Part shown: in pieces, positions 33,945 to 41,450 of the stretch
Layout: every line of letters begins with the position of its first letter
Numbering within the stretch: the first letter of the stretch is position 1
Assembly (NCBI GenBank): GCA_046329055.1
Contig: JAXLVK010000014.1
Coordinates: 1 to 64,000 of the forward strand
Source: JADKCL01 sp046329055
GTDB taxonomy: Bacteria > Bacteroidota > Bacteroidia > J057 > JADKCL01
Length of the DNA: 64,000 nucleotides
Reading direction: 5' to 3'
Translations under genes and position numbers: made by a program
The notes under the pieces: generated by a model
The model's input: only the letters and a program-made list of their open reading frames with translations
The model's database searches: none
What the model was told of the DNA's origin: nothing

Positions 33945-34894
33945 TCCTCCGACGACTTTGCTGGGCCATAGTCAACTGATACGAAGTGCTTCACAAGCAA
34001 GTCCACTGGAAGATCGTATAAGTTGTCAGGACCGTAGGGATCCCTAAGAGAAATCGTCCCGCCAGCCGGATCAACATCAATCACTGAGTAGGCATGTGGG
34101 CCTAGGATGGTGAAATTGCCAAATTGCTTCTTCTTCCCTCCCCAATCCTTCGTACATAACACCACTGCGTTTCCTTCGGAAACTTGGTCAGCGATCAATT
34201 GCAAGACCGTATCCTTCCCCGCCGCCAAGCCAGCCTTGGCGAATGCTTGCTCATCGCTCCCCCAGCGGTCCGTACGTTCATTGTAAATGGCGGCGTTTTT
34301 GGATGATTGGCCAGTAAACATCTCGAAGGCAACCGTTGGATCTTCCCCATCCAAGTCCTGGAAGTGACCTCCGCTGATAAGCACCGCTGCAGCTTCCAGT
34401 ACCATCACCCAGATTTCCATTTGGTCATCCCCCAGGCCCGCATAGCGCGGAAACCCAGTATCGGCTCTGGTGGGGAACTTCCTTCCGACCGTTATCGTCT
34501 TCCGGACCAAGGGAGATTTTTCGTCTCCACCCTCGCGGACATAGAGCTTCACATTGAATTTGCCGTCCTCTCGCTCTTCGATGATCTCCTCCAAATAGGA
34601 CGGATTGGCCTTGGCAAATGCGGCAAGGGTTGCCATCAGCCAGCAATCCCCTACCTCCCCTTGGTAAACATCATCCTCCGCGAAGGCATGCGCATCGCCC
34701 TCGCCTGCTGCTGCCAAAGGCCCCTCGAACCGCTTGGGTTCACTTGGTACGGGCGGCTTCTTCTTTTTGCCTCCACCCCCGTCCTCGGGGCTTGCCGTAA
34801 GTGAAAACGCAGGTGGCGCCATGGCGGTCATCGTTGGAGACTCAGCCTCTGGGGCTTGACGCAATTGTCTTGGTGACTGTGTTTGTGCTTTCAT
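33941..34894 (-). CDS. Calpain-like cysteine protease, possible injected effector
   Basis: A 317-residue protein with a disordered N-terminus (residues 1-55) and a papain-like calpain (C2) domain. The active-site Cys84 lies in QGEVGDCWLMATLAAF, His267 in LGPHAYSVIDVD, and the third residue in LRDPYG, where calpains have Asn in LRNPWG, so Asp285 replaces Asn. There is no signal peptide. The N-terminal MKAQTQSPRQ and the APPAFSLTASP motif before a Gly/Lys/Pro linker resemble the leaders of DUF4157-type proteins and other cargo of extracellular contractile injection systems in Bacteroidota. That likeness is from memory and not tested. A small secreted protein gene overlaps its stop. Confidence 0.72.
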   Translation of the reverse strand: MKAQTQSPRQLRQAPEAESPTMTAMAPPAFSLTASPEDGGGGKKKKPPVPSEPKRFEGPLAAAGEGDAHAFAEDDVYQGEVGDCWLMATLAAFAKANPSYLEEIIEEREDGKFNVKLYVREGGDEKSPLVRKTITVGRKFPTRADTGFPRYAGLGDDQMEIWVMVLEAAAVLISGGHFQDLDGEDPTVAFEMFTGQSSKNAAIYNERTDRWGSDEQAFAKAGLAAGKDTVLQLIADQVSEGNAVVLCTKDWGGKKKQFGNFTILGPHAYSVIDVDPAGGTISLRDPYGPDNLYDLPVDLLVKHFVSVDYGPAKSSEE

Positions 34895-35160
34895 TTGTGT
34901 GAAGCTCTATTGAATGAGAATGCTTTGTAGTGATGCAAATATGCACATATCAATGGGTTCTGCAAGCGGGGCAATGAACGCGCTGCCGATTTGATCGAAA
35001 TCGCTCCTGCCCAGGCCGAGCCTTTGGCACGCATTTTGGACTGTTTCCAGTGGAGGCAATCATCAACCTCCTACAACATCGGTCTTTGTCTTTCGTATGA
35101 TTCGTAGGTCAGTGGGGCAATGGGTGGAAAACCTGTTACCAAATTGGCCTAGATAAAAGA
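34895..35160. other. Gap between the protease and thioredoxin genes
   Basis: A divergent 299-bp spacer. Apart from the thioredoxin -7 box at its right end, I see no gene, RNA or repeat in it. A minus-strand CATATTTG near 34940 could serve the protease but differs from consensus at its first base. Confidence 0.4.
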
Positions 35161-35168
35161 TAGATTTG
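35161..35168 (+). promoter_or_regulatory. -7 element for the thioredoxin-like gene
   Basis: TAGATTTG, a perfect TAnnTTTG box, 25 bp before the ATG at 35194. A TTG at 35144 is rather close for a -33 element. Confidence 0.45.
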
Positions 35169-35193
35169 TACTTTAGGAAGAGTTTTACTCAGA

Positions 35194-35640
35194 ATGGATA
35201 TGAAATACGCTACAAAGTTTGCTTTCTTGATGGCATTGGTGTGGATGGTGGCGGGTGCCACAGGCGTGAAAGCCCAGAGCGAGACTGGAATCCAGTTCTT
35301 CCACGGGAGCTTCGCCGAGGCACAGGCCAAAGCCAAGAAGGAGAACAAGCTCATCTTCATGGATGCTTACACCTCTTGGTGCGCCCCCTGCCGCTACATG
35401 GCCTCCAATGTCTTCACCGACGAGTCTGTGGGTGAGTACTACAACTCCCACTTCGTGAACATCAAAGTGGACATGGAAAAAGGTGAAGGCCCTGACCTCG
35501 CCCGCCGCTACAGTGTGATGGCCTACCCCACCCTCCTCTTCTTGGATGGCAATGGCGAGGTGAAATCCCGCACAATGGGTGGCAAGCCTGCCGCGGACTT
35601 CATCGCCCTCGGGCAAAAGGCCGTGAAAGGCGGCAATTGA
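35194..35640 (+). CDS. Periplasmic thioredoxin-fold protein
   Basis: A 148-residue protein with a signal peptide (FLMALVWMVAGATGVKAQ) and a thioredoxin domain of the DsbD-gamma/thioredoxin_7 type. It has the redox pair Cys63/Cys66 in TSWCAPCRYM, the cis-Pro in VMAYPTLLFLDGNGEV, and an N-terminal FAEAQAKAKKENKLIFMDAY typical of disulphide-reducing periplasmic members. Start 35194, or ATG 35200. It is a single-gene unit with a strong terminator behind it. Confidence 0.88.
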   Translation: MDMKYATKFAFLMALVWMVAGATGVKAQSETGIQFFHGSFAEAQAKAKKENKLIFMDAYTSWCAPCRYMASNVFTDESVGEYYNSHFVNIKVDMEKGEGPDLARRYSVMAYPTLLFLDGNGEVKSRTMGGKPAADFIALGQKAVKGGN

Positions 35641-35672
35641 AAGAGACAGTTGTTCTGAAATCTATAGAATGG

Positions 35673-35707
35673 ACCGGGGCTGCGATGAGCAGCCCCGGTT
35701 GTTTTTT
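35673..35707 (+). terminator. Terminator of the thioredoxin-like gene
   Basis: A perfect 11-bp stem, ACCGGGGCTGC (35673-35683) and GCAGCCCCGGT (35689-35699), with a GATGA loop, followed by TGTTTTTT. Confidence 0.85.
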
Positions 35708-36000
35708 CTCGCTACGGCGGATCGGAACCCGAGCGGAGCCGAGGGCTGTACGACAAATTGGGAAGGTTTTTCCCAAGCGACCCCAGCGCCGCGTGCCGAG
35801 CTATCGGCGGGGTCGAACGTGGGTAGCCCCAGGCCACACACGCGACCATATCGACCCCAGCGGGGTCGCACAGCGCGACACGATGCTGCCGGATTTGTCG
35901 TAAACCCGAGCCTAGGGAACTCTGGCAGGAATCAGCGGAATTGCATTCCTTTAGGGGCATCTGCCACAGGCAATCGCTCGCCCAACTGCAGGTTGCCTGC
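35708..36000. repeat. Gene-free stretch with GACCCC palindromes
   Basis: No gene is supported here. The stretch contains CGACCCC-AGC-GGGGTCG near 35852-35870, a half-site CGGGGTCGAACGTGG near 35811, and further short inverted repeats toward 35990 (GCAGGTTGCCTGC region). The same ACCCC/GGGGT hairpin recurs in the tandem repeat at 37.2-37.4 kb. Confidence 0.5.
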
Positions 36001-37131
36001 TCAATTGAAAACCAGCAAGCCATATCCTGCCGTCCCCACCCACTTCGCCTGGGTGCCGGACTCCACACGCATGCAGGTCGCTGTGTTGAGCATGTTGGAG
36101 CTGTTGGCCTCGGTATAGAGGGTCCACACATTTCCCGTTGGTACAAAGTTGGTCAATGACAGGGGTGATCTCATCCAGACCTCTCCGTATTGATCGCGCG
36201 TCAGCACATCGACACTCGGGTGGGTGATGGGCGAATTGGCTTCGCTCCAGTTGTCCCATGCATTGGCAGAGGACTTGAAGCTCAGGCCGCCCTGAGAGCC
36301 GATCCATAGGTCGCCGTCACCAGTGAGGATCAGGGAATTGATGGTGTTGTTCAGGATAGGCGAGTTGGAGGTGTTCAGGGTCCCGAAGTTGAAATTCGAG
36401 AAGGTCACCACTCCGGAGTCAGCCGATCCGAAATAGACCTCTTGCAATGGATTGGCGTCCACGTCCGTGAGGTTGTCGGTGGGGAGACTGGAATTGGCGG
36501 TGGTGTAGGAGGTCCAAGTGAAGGTATCGTAGATCATGAAGCCCGAACCAGGTGTGGTGACGATGGTCCAGTTGAGGGCTTGGACGATATGCCCAGCATT
36601 GTTCAGTTGCGCAGGGGCGCCAGTGCCAGAATTGTAGATCGTCCAAGTGCCGTTGTTGAGGCGGGCGACGCCATTGGCCGTGGTCATCCACATGCTGCCA
36701 TCATTGGCTTGCCAGAAGTCGCGGACATCGTCTGAGGGAAGCATGGAATTGGAGGTATTGTACACCACCCAGGTTTCATTGGTCAGGACGCCGACACCTG
36801 CATCCGTAGCGAGCCACAGGCTCGTGCCGTCCCACCACATCTCGCGGACATTGTCGCTGGGGATGTCGGAATTGGCGGTATTGTATTGACGGAGGTTGGA
36901 GATGATGCTGCAGGCGTTGGGACAGACCCCGCCACAATCGACACCCGTCTCATTTTGATTGCGAATCCCGTCCGAGCAGGTCGCGCAGGCCTCGCACACG
37001 CCACCGCAGTCCACGGCGGTCTCGTCTTGATTCATGATCGCATCGTCGCAGGACTCCTTGTCCTTGCAATGCGAGAATGCCAAGGCGCACACGAACAGCA
37101 GCAGCCAAATCGGAGTTTTCAGGTTTTTCAT
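36001..37131 (-). CDS. Reg_prop-type beta-propeller lipoprotein
   Basis: A 376-residue exported protein: signal (MKNLKTPIWLLLFVCALAFSHC, Cys22 possible lipidation site), two copies of a Cys-rich motif (NQDETAVDCGGVCEAC and NQNETGVDCGGVCPNAC), then six or seven repeats of the NTANSxIPSDNVREMWWD/GSLWLATDAGV kind that form propeller blades, as in two-component regulator propellers. There is no kinase or T9SS tail, so it is probably a surface-displayed or periplasmic sensor or adhesin-like protein. Function unknown. Confidence 0.75.
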   Translation of the reverse strand: MKNLKTPIWLLLFVCALAFSHCKDKESCDDAIMNQDETAVDCGGVCEACATCSDGIRNQNETGVDCGGVCPNACSIISNLRQYNTANSDIPSDNVREMWWDGTSLWLATDAGVGVLTNETWVVYNTSNSMLPSDDVRDFWQANDGSMWMTTANGVARLNNGTWTIYNSGTGAPAQLNNAGHIVQALNWTIVTTPGSGFMIYDTFTWTSYTTANSSLPTDNLTDVDANPLQEVYFGSADSGVVTFSNFNFGTLNTSNSPILNNTINSLILTGDGDLWIGSQGGLSFKSSANAWDNWSEANSPITHPSVDVLTRDQYGEVWMRSPLSLTNFVPTGNVWTLYTEANSSNMLNTATCMRVESGTQAKWVGTAGYGLLVFN

Positions 37132-37170
37132 GCCAAATTAAGGTTCGTGAATCCTCTAACTTCTAGAATT

Positions 37171-37384
37171 TCAGCCAGAAATCCAATTGGGCGAGAACGA
37201 GCAAAAGGCAAAACAGGAACCCCAGAGGGTCAAACGAATGCTCAGCCAGAAATCCAATGGCACGGACCCAAGTAGAAGCCCATCCAGGGACCCCAGAGGG
37301 GTCAAACGTATGCTCAGCCAGAAATCCAATGGCACGGACCCCAAGTAGAAGCCCATCCAGGGACCCCAGAGGGGTCCAACGTAT
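37171..37384. repeat. Three tandem copies of a 71-73-bp unit
   Basis: Copies begin at TCAGCCAGAAATCCAA, positions 37171, 37242 and 37314. Copies 2 and 3 are almost identical; copy 1 has a different middle. Each ends in a hairpin ACCCCAGAGGGGTC followed by AAACGTATG or similar. It lies between the propeller and superoxide dismutase genes with no coding role evident. Confidence 0.85.
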
Positions 37385-37420
37385 GTAGCGCCCAAGGCGC
37401 GCCCATTCCACACATCCCCC

Positions 37421-37451
37421 CAAAAACAAAGGCGGCCAATCGACCGCCTTT
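37421..37451 (-). terminator. Terminator of the superoxide dismutase gene
   Basis: On the minus strand AAAGGCGG (37451-37444) pairs with CCGCCTTT (37435-37428) across an 8-base loop and is followed by GTTTTTG. Confidence 0.75.
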
Positions 37452-37489
37452 GCTCTCTCATATATAGAATCTGATAGTATCCAGTAGGA

Positions 37490-38086
37490 TTACTTCGCGT
37501 AGAGCTCGGCCACCTTGCTCCAGTTCACCACGTTCCACCAAGCACCGATGTAGTCGGGGCGGCGGTTTTGGTAATTCAGGTAGTAGGCGTGCTCCCAGAC
37601 GTCCAAGCCGAGGATGGGGGTACCCGTGCCGGGTTCCATCAGCGCATTGTCTTGGTTGGCTGTGCTGCTGATGCTGAGCTTGCCGTCTTCGCCCTTGAGG
37701 AGCCATGCCCATCCAGAGCCGAAGCGTGTTGCAGCTGCTTGGTTGAACTTGGTCTTGAAGTCCGCAAAGCTGCCGAAGTCGCGGGCGATCGCAGCGCCGA
37801 GGTCTCCGCCGGGCTCGCCACCACCATTGGGGCTCATGACTTCCCAGAACAGGTTGTGGTTCCAGAAACCGCCGCCGTTGTTGCGGATGGCAGGGGAGCT
37901 GCTCATGGCCACGGACAGGATTTCCTCGATCGTCTTGCCAGCGAGTTCGGTGCCCTCGATGGCCGCGTTCAAGTTGTTGGTATAGGCCGCGTGGTGCTTG
38001 GAGTGGTGGATTTCCATGGTCCGAGCATCGATATGCGGCTCCAGCGCGTCATAAGCGTAGGGGAGTTGAGGAAGGGTAAATGCCAT
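37490..38086 (-). CDS. sodA: Superoxide dismutase (Mn type by residues)
   Basis: A 198-residue Fe/Mn superoxide dismutase converting superoxide to oxygen and peroxide. MAFTLPQLPYAYDALEPHID opens the family, and the metal ligands are His in TMEIHHSKHH, His in GFWNHNLFW, and Asp and His in LDVWEHAYY. NGGGFWNH has Gly where iron enzymes carry Gln, and STANQDNAL has the Gln that manganese enzymes place there, so Mn (or cambialistic) use is likely. No signal peptide; cytosolic. The start at 38086 is the family start. A single-gene unit ending in a clear terminator. Confidence 0.93.
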   Translation of the reverse strand: MAFTLPQLPYAYDALEPHIDARTMEIHHSKHHAAYTNNLNAAIEGTELAGKTIEEILSVAMSSSPAIRNNGGGFWNHNLFWEVMSPNGGGEPGGDLGAAIARDFGSFADFKTKFNQAAATRFGSGWAWLLKGEDGKLSISSTANQDNALMEPGTGTPILGLDVWEHAYYLNYQNRRPDYIGAWWNVVNWSKVAELYAK

Positions 38087-38244
38087 ATTTTCAAATCGTT
38101 GCGTTGTGAGATACTGCGATGGAAAGGCCACCGCAAGCCTCGGCAAATTACAGCCCGTCCCGCTGAATCTAAAACCTGCTGGGCAGGATTTTGGATGGGC
38201 GGACCGAGACTGCTGCCATGAAAAGATAACATCGGTTCCGGCAT

Positions 38245-38252
38245 TATGTTTG
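38245..38252 (+). promoter_or_regulatory. -7 element upstream of the 57-residue lipoprotein
   Basis: TATGTTTG, a perfect TAnnTTTG box, 47 bp before the ATG at 38300. No -33 TTTG at the right distance. Confidence 0.35.
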
Positions 38253-38299
38253 CAGCAGTGGTTACGCAGCTGGGTTGGATCACTTGAAGGGAATGCCTT

Positions 38300-38473
38300 A
38301 TGAAGAAGAGAATCATTTTTCTAGTGACGTGCCTGACCTTGACGGTCGGATTGGTCGCCTGTTCACCCTACCGCGTCCACAAGAAGCCCGCCCGCAGCGC
38401 GGCGAAGCATGTGACAAAGCCGCCCATGACCATCATGGATTTTTCGCTGAAGCGGGGATGCGGGTGTCATTGA
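38300..38473 (+). CDS. 57-residue lipoprotein
   Basis: A very short gene starting at ATG 38300. The product has a classical lipoprotein signal (MKKRIIFLVTCLTLTVGLVAC, lipobox LVAC), leaving a mature basic peptide of 37 residues (RVHKKPARSAAKHV) that ends KRGCGCH, a possible metal- or thiol-active tail. A longer frame over the same bases (38275-38511) has no such features. Small lipoproteins with a Cys-x-Cys-His end are plausible in this phylum, but I cannot name a family. Confidence 0.6.
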   Translation: MKKRIIFLVTCLTLTVGLVACSPYRVHKKPARSAAKHVTKPPMTIMDFSLKRGCGCH

Positions 38474-38487
38474 TGGGGGAAATGAAG

Positions 38488-38770
38488 CGGCGGCGTCCCG
38501 CCGCACGCTGATCGACAATGCCGCCTCCCGGCGGCACAGAATTACTCTACGAATCAGAACCAGTCAAGGCGTTCAACCGATCAATTGCGCTCACCGAAGT
38601 TGAATCGAGGCATTCGGCCGATCAATTGCACTGTTCGAAGTTGATCAAAAGTGCCGCAATTCACCCTCCAGCGCAAAGGTGTACCTGATAGAGAACGCCT
38701 GATTGGGTTTCTCTGCCTCGCCGCCAGAGGCGGCGGTATCGATAGCCCTGCGGCGGGACGCCGCGGGCTC
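38488..38770. repeat. Intergenic hairpins and a 41-bp-spaced direct repeat
   Basis: The 304-bp gap before the prohibitin gene holds GC-rich hairpins near 38488 (GGCGGCGTCCCGCCGC), 38519-38536 (GCCGCCTCCCGGCGGC), 38719 (GCCGCCAGAGGCGGC) and 38748 (GCGGCGGGACGCCGC). An imperfect direct repeat CCGATCAATTGC...CGAAGTTGA occurs at 38577 and 38618. No gene is supported. Confidence 0.6.
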
Positions 38771-38777
38771 AATCTGT

Positions 38778-39608
38778 TCAATCATTCCCCAAGATCACGG
38801 GCAGCCCATCGCTCCCGCCGATCACGATGATCTTCGAGTTCTTGCTGTTCGCAAGCTCCTGGGTCGCTTCGATGCCTTTCCACTTCAGCAGCTTGTCGCT
38901 GATCCCATCCGAGACGATGTCCTGAAAATCCTTGATGCCTTGGGCCTCGATGCGCTTGCGCTCGGCTTCCTTGGCTTCCTTTTGGATCCGGAACTCGTAT
39001 TCGTCCCGCTGCTGCTGTTGCTCCAGCTTGCGTTCGATTGCCCCCTTGATGAGTTCGGGCAGCTTCACCGAGCGGATCAGCACGGCGTCCAGGTGGATGT
39101 GCTTGGGCTTGACGTTCGCCTCCGTCTGCGTGAAAATCTCATTTTGGATCGCGTCACGCTTGGTGCTGTACAACTCCTCCGGCAGGTACTTGCCGATCAC
39201 CTTCCGCGTCGCGGCCCGCACCTCGGGAGTCACGATCTTGTCCGCGTAGGTTTGGCCGATCTCCTCGTGCAGGTAGCCGACCTCCGAGGGCACCACGCGG
39301 TAGCGAAAGCTCAGGTCAACGTGGATGTTCAAGCCATTGGCGGCGAGCACGTCCATGTCCTCGGTGCGTTCCTGAATCCGGGCATCGTAAGTGAAGACCG
39401 TGTTCCAGGGCGATACCATGTGGAACCCCGGCCCGAGCAGGTTCTCCTTGTCCAGCCCTCCTGCAAATGGCCTGAAAAGGACCGCCTGAAAGCCCGCCTC
39501 CACGGTGATGAAGAGGCTGTTGAAGAGGACGATCAGCAGGACAATGCCAACAACTGCCACTGCCGGCAGCAAAAAGCGGCGTTTGGTTTTGGGATCGAGG
39601 GATGCCAT
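38778..39608 (-). CDS. Prohibitin/SPFH-domain membrane protein
   Basis: A 276-residue protein with one N-terminal helix (about residues 11-34) and an SPFH/Band-7 domain. VEAGFQAVLFRPFAGG, GPGFHMVSPWNTVFTYDAR, QERTEDMDVLAANGLNIHVDL and the EVRAATRKVIGKY helix match prohibitins, followed by a charged coiled coil (EQQQQRDEYEFRIQ). Such proteins form ring scaffolds in the cell membrane and can regulate FtsH-like proteases. No protease gene is next to it here. The C-terminus IIVIGGSDGLPVILG is also family-like. Confidence 0.9.
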   Translation of the reverse strand: MASLDPKTKRRFLLPAVAVVGIVLLIVLFNSLFITVEAGFQAVLFRPFAGGLDKENLLGPGFHMVSPWNTVFTYDARIQERTEDMDVLAANGLNIHVDLSFRYRVVPSEVGYLHEEIGQTYADKIVTPEVRAATRKVIGKYLPEELYSTKRDAIQNEIFTQTEANVKPKHIHLDAVLIRSVKLPELIKGAIERKLEQQQQRDEYEFRIQKEAKEAERKRIEAQGIKDFQDIVSDGISDKLLKWKGIEATQELANSKNSKIIVIGGSDGLPVILGND

Positions 39609-39626
39609 TGGAATTGATTTTGAATG

Positions 39627-39656
39627 AAAAAGCGCCCGAAGGCGCTTTTTGTTTTA
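39627..39656 (-). terminator. Bidirectional-looking terminator between nuoG and prohibitin genes
   Basis: AAAAAGCGCC (39627-39636) and GGCGCTTTTT (39641-39650) pair with a CGAA loop. Runs of A and T flank it on both sides, so it can stop transcription leftward out of nuoG. Confidence 0.75.
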
Positions 39657-41378
39657 TCACTTGATCGCGAAGTCGTACTGCGTGATCTTGAATGCTTCCT
39701 TGGGGATTTTGTAGCTCACCACGAAGTCCTTGAGGGCGGGCAGCTCGGACTTGAGCTTGGCAACCACATCTTTGTGGTCCTTGAGCTGCAGGTCCTTGCC
39801 CAGCGGACGGCTGATCATGGCCAGCAGTTTCCAGCTCGGCTGCACGTCGTGGATATGGTCCACGCTCCTCCAGCGGTCGATCGCCACAGCGGCCTTGTCG
39901 AGGCGGCTCTTGGGGAGGCGCATCCACATCTCGGGGGTCATCTGAGCGACCTGCTTGGCCATCTTGCTGTACTGCGGAATGCCGTCTTCGTTCACGAAGG
40001 TGCTCTCCGTCTCGATCTCCATGGCTGCAGGCAGCACCACGTCCAGCTTTTCCAGACCGGGGACATGCTGTGTGGCATGGGCGATCAGGGTCATGCCGTC
40101 GATCTTGGCCTTGGCGGCGGCTGCGAGCGCTTCGGTGTCTTCCAGCATATAGACGAACTTGAATTCGTTTTCGTGGAAGCGGCGAATCAGGTCAGTGATG
40201 GTGATGGGCTCCATGCCCAGCATCTCGCAACCCTTGGCGTTCGGGCTGCGGTCGTCGCGGCGGAGGAGGCTGTCACCCCAGCCCTTTTCGTTGTGGGTGA
40301 TGTAGAAGATGCGGTGGTTGGGGCTCGCCTTCTTGGCAAATGCCTTGAGGGCGTAGTTGCTTTCCAGCGATGCGCGGGAGCTGCCGATGAAGTGCACGGT
40401 GCCTTCCCACTTGCGGATGAGCTCGACGGCGCGCTCCACACCCTTGTCGATATCGACAGGCACGTCACCCTTGACCCGGGCGCCTGATACGCGGTTGTCA
40501 TTGAATTTCTGAATGTCCAGACGGCCAGCGTCGCACATCCAGTATTGGTTGACATCCTTGTTGTCGCGGGGGGTGAGGCGCATGACCTTGTTGTCCCGGA
40601 CCCAGACGTCGATGTTGCAGCCTTTGGAGCAGCCGGTGCAGACGCCGGGGGTGTAAGCCATTTCCCAGACGCGGGCCTTGAAGCGGAAATCCTTGCTCGT
40701 GAGGGCGCCCACCGGACAGATGTCGATGGTGTTCATGGAGTAGGGATCGTCGAAGACGCCGCCGGGGCCAGTGCTCGGATAGTTCTTCTCGCCGCGGCCC
40801 ACGATGCTGAGCTGCGCGGTCTTGCTGATCTCTTCGGTAAACCGGACGCAACGGGTGCAGTTGATGCAGCGCTCTGCGTCGAGGACCACATTCGGGCCGA
40901 GTTCCACGCGCTTGGGCTTGTGGACTTTGGAGGACTCGTAGCGGGAGCCTTCCGGGCCATATTTATAGGTCCAGATTTGCAGGGGGCATTCGCCAGCCTG
41001 ATCGCAGATGGGGCAATCGAGGGGGTGGTTCACGAGCATGTACTCGAGGACACCCTTCTGATAGTCCTTCACGGCTGCGCTGCTCGAATGGGTCTTGACG
41101 ACCATGTTCGGGGAGAGCGGCGTGTTGCAGGCGGTCGCAGGCTTGCGGCCCCAGTTCACGATCAATTGGTTATTGTCGTCATACTTCAAGGCACCCGTGG
41201 CCCTGTCGGTCATCGGGTAGCCGACCTCCACCAAGCACATGCGGCAGTTGGTGGGGATGCTCATGGCAGGATGGTAGCAGAAATAGGGAATCTCCACCCC
41301 ATTGTCCAAAGCAAATTGGAGCAGCATGGGCTGCCCTTCGTAATTGTATGCCTTACCGTCGATCGTGATCTGTGGCAT
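39657..41378 (-). CDS. nuoG: NADH-quinone oxidoreductase subunit G-like protein
   Basis: A 573-residue iron-sulfur protein of complex I (NuoG), which passes electrons between clusters. It has a [2Fe-2S] domain (FCYHPAM, NCRMCLVEVG, TACNTPLSP), the His-x3-Cys cluster site (HPLDCPICDQAGECPLQ), a further site (ERCINCTRCVRF with DICPVGAL), and the molybdopterin-type site CTGCSKGCN. The C-terminal half is a shortened molybdopterin-like region. Other nuo genes are absent on both sides, so it is an isolated nuoG. It has its own promoter and terminator. It could act with a complex I encoded elsewhere or with another electron-transfer partner. Confidence 0.9.
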   Translation of the reverse strand: MPQITIDGKAYNYEGQPMLLQFALDNGVEIPYFCYHPAMSIPTNCRMCLVEVGYPMTDRATGALKYDDNNQLIVNWGRKPATACNTPLSPNMVVKTHSSSAAVKDYQKGVLEYMLVNHPLDCPICDQAGECPLQIWTYKYGPEGSRYESSKVHKPKRVELGPNVVLDAERCINCTRCVRFTEEISKTAQLSIVGRGEKNYPSTGPGGVFDDPYSMNTIDICPVGALTSKDFRFKARVWEMAYTPGVCTGCSKGCNIDVWVRDNKVMRLTPRDNKDVNQYWMCDAGRLDIQKFNDNRVSGARVKGDVPVDIDKGVERAVELIRKWEGTVHFIGSSRASLESNYALKAFAKKASPNHRIFYITHNEKGWGDSLLRRDDRSPNAKGCEMLGMEPITITDLIRRFHENEFKFVYMLEDTEALAAAAKAKIDGMTLIAHATQHVPGLEKLDVVLPAAMEIETESTFVNEDGIPQYSKMAKQVAQMTPEMWMRLPKSRLDKAAVAIDRWRSVDHIHDVQPSWKLLAMISRPLGKDLQLKDHKDVVAKLKSELPALKDFVVSYKIPKEAFKITQYDFAIK

Positions 41379-41415
41379 GTGTTTACCTTAAAATTTGATG
41401 CACCAAATGAGGAGC

Positions 41416-41445
41416 CAAATTTAGGGCTTTTTCGGTAGGAACAAA
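41416..41445 (-). promoter_or_regulatory. Promoter of nuoG
   Basis: On the minus strand TTTG (41445-41442), an 18-bp spacer and TAAATTTG (41423-41416) form the best match in the window to the Bacteroidota TTTG/TAnnTTTG promoter, 37 bp before the ATG. Confidence 0.6.
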
Positions 41446-41450
41446 GCAAA

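Noticed and set aside
35637..36118. Several overlapping open frames of 70-150 codons on both strands downstream of the thioredoxin gene.
   Set aside because: The region consists of a terminator and palindromic repeats; the frames disagree and none has a domain or signal.
37171..37384. The tandem repeat considered as a CRISPR array.
   Set aside because: Units are 71-73 bp and nearly identical throughout, with no constant-repeat/variable-spacer pattern and no cas gene nearby.
38275..38511. A 78-residue frame overlapping the small lipoprotein.
   Set aside because: The frame starting at 38300 has a proper lipoprotein signal; this one has none and differs only by reading frame.
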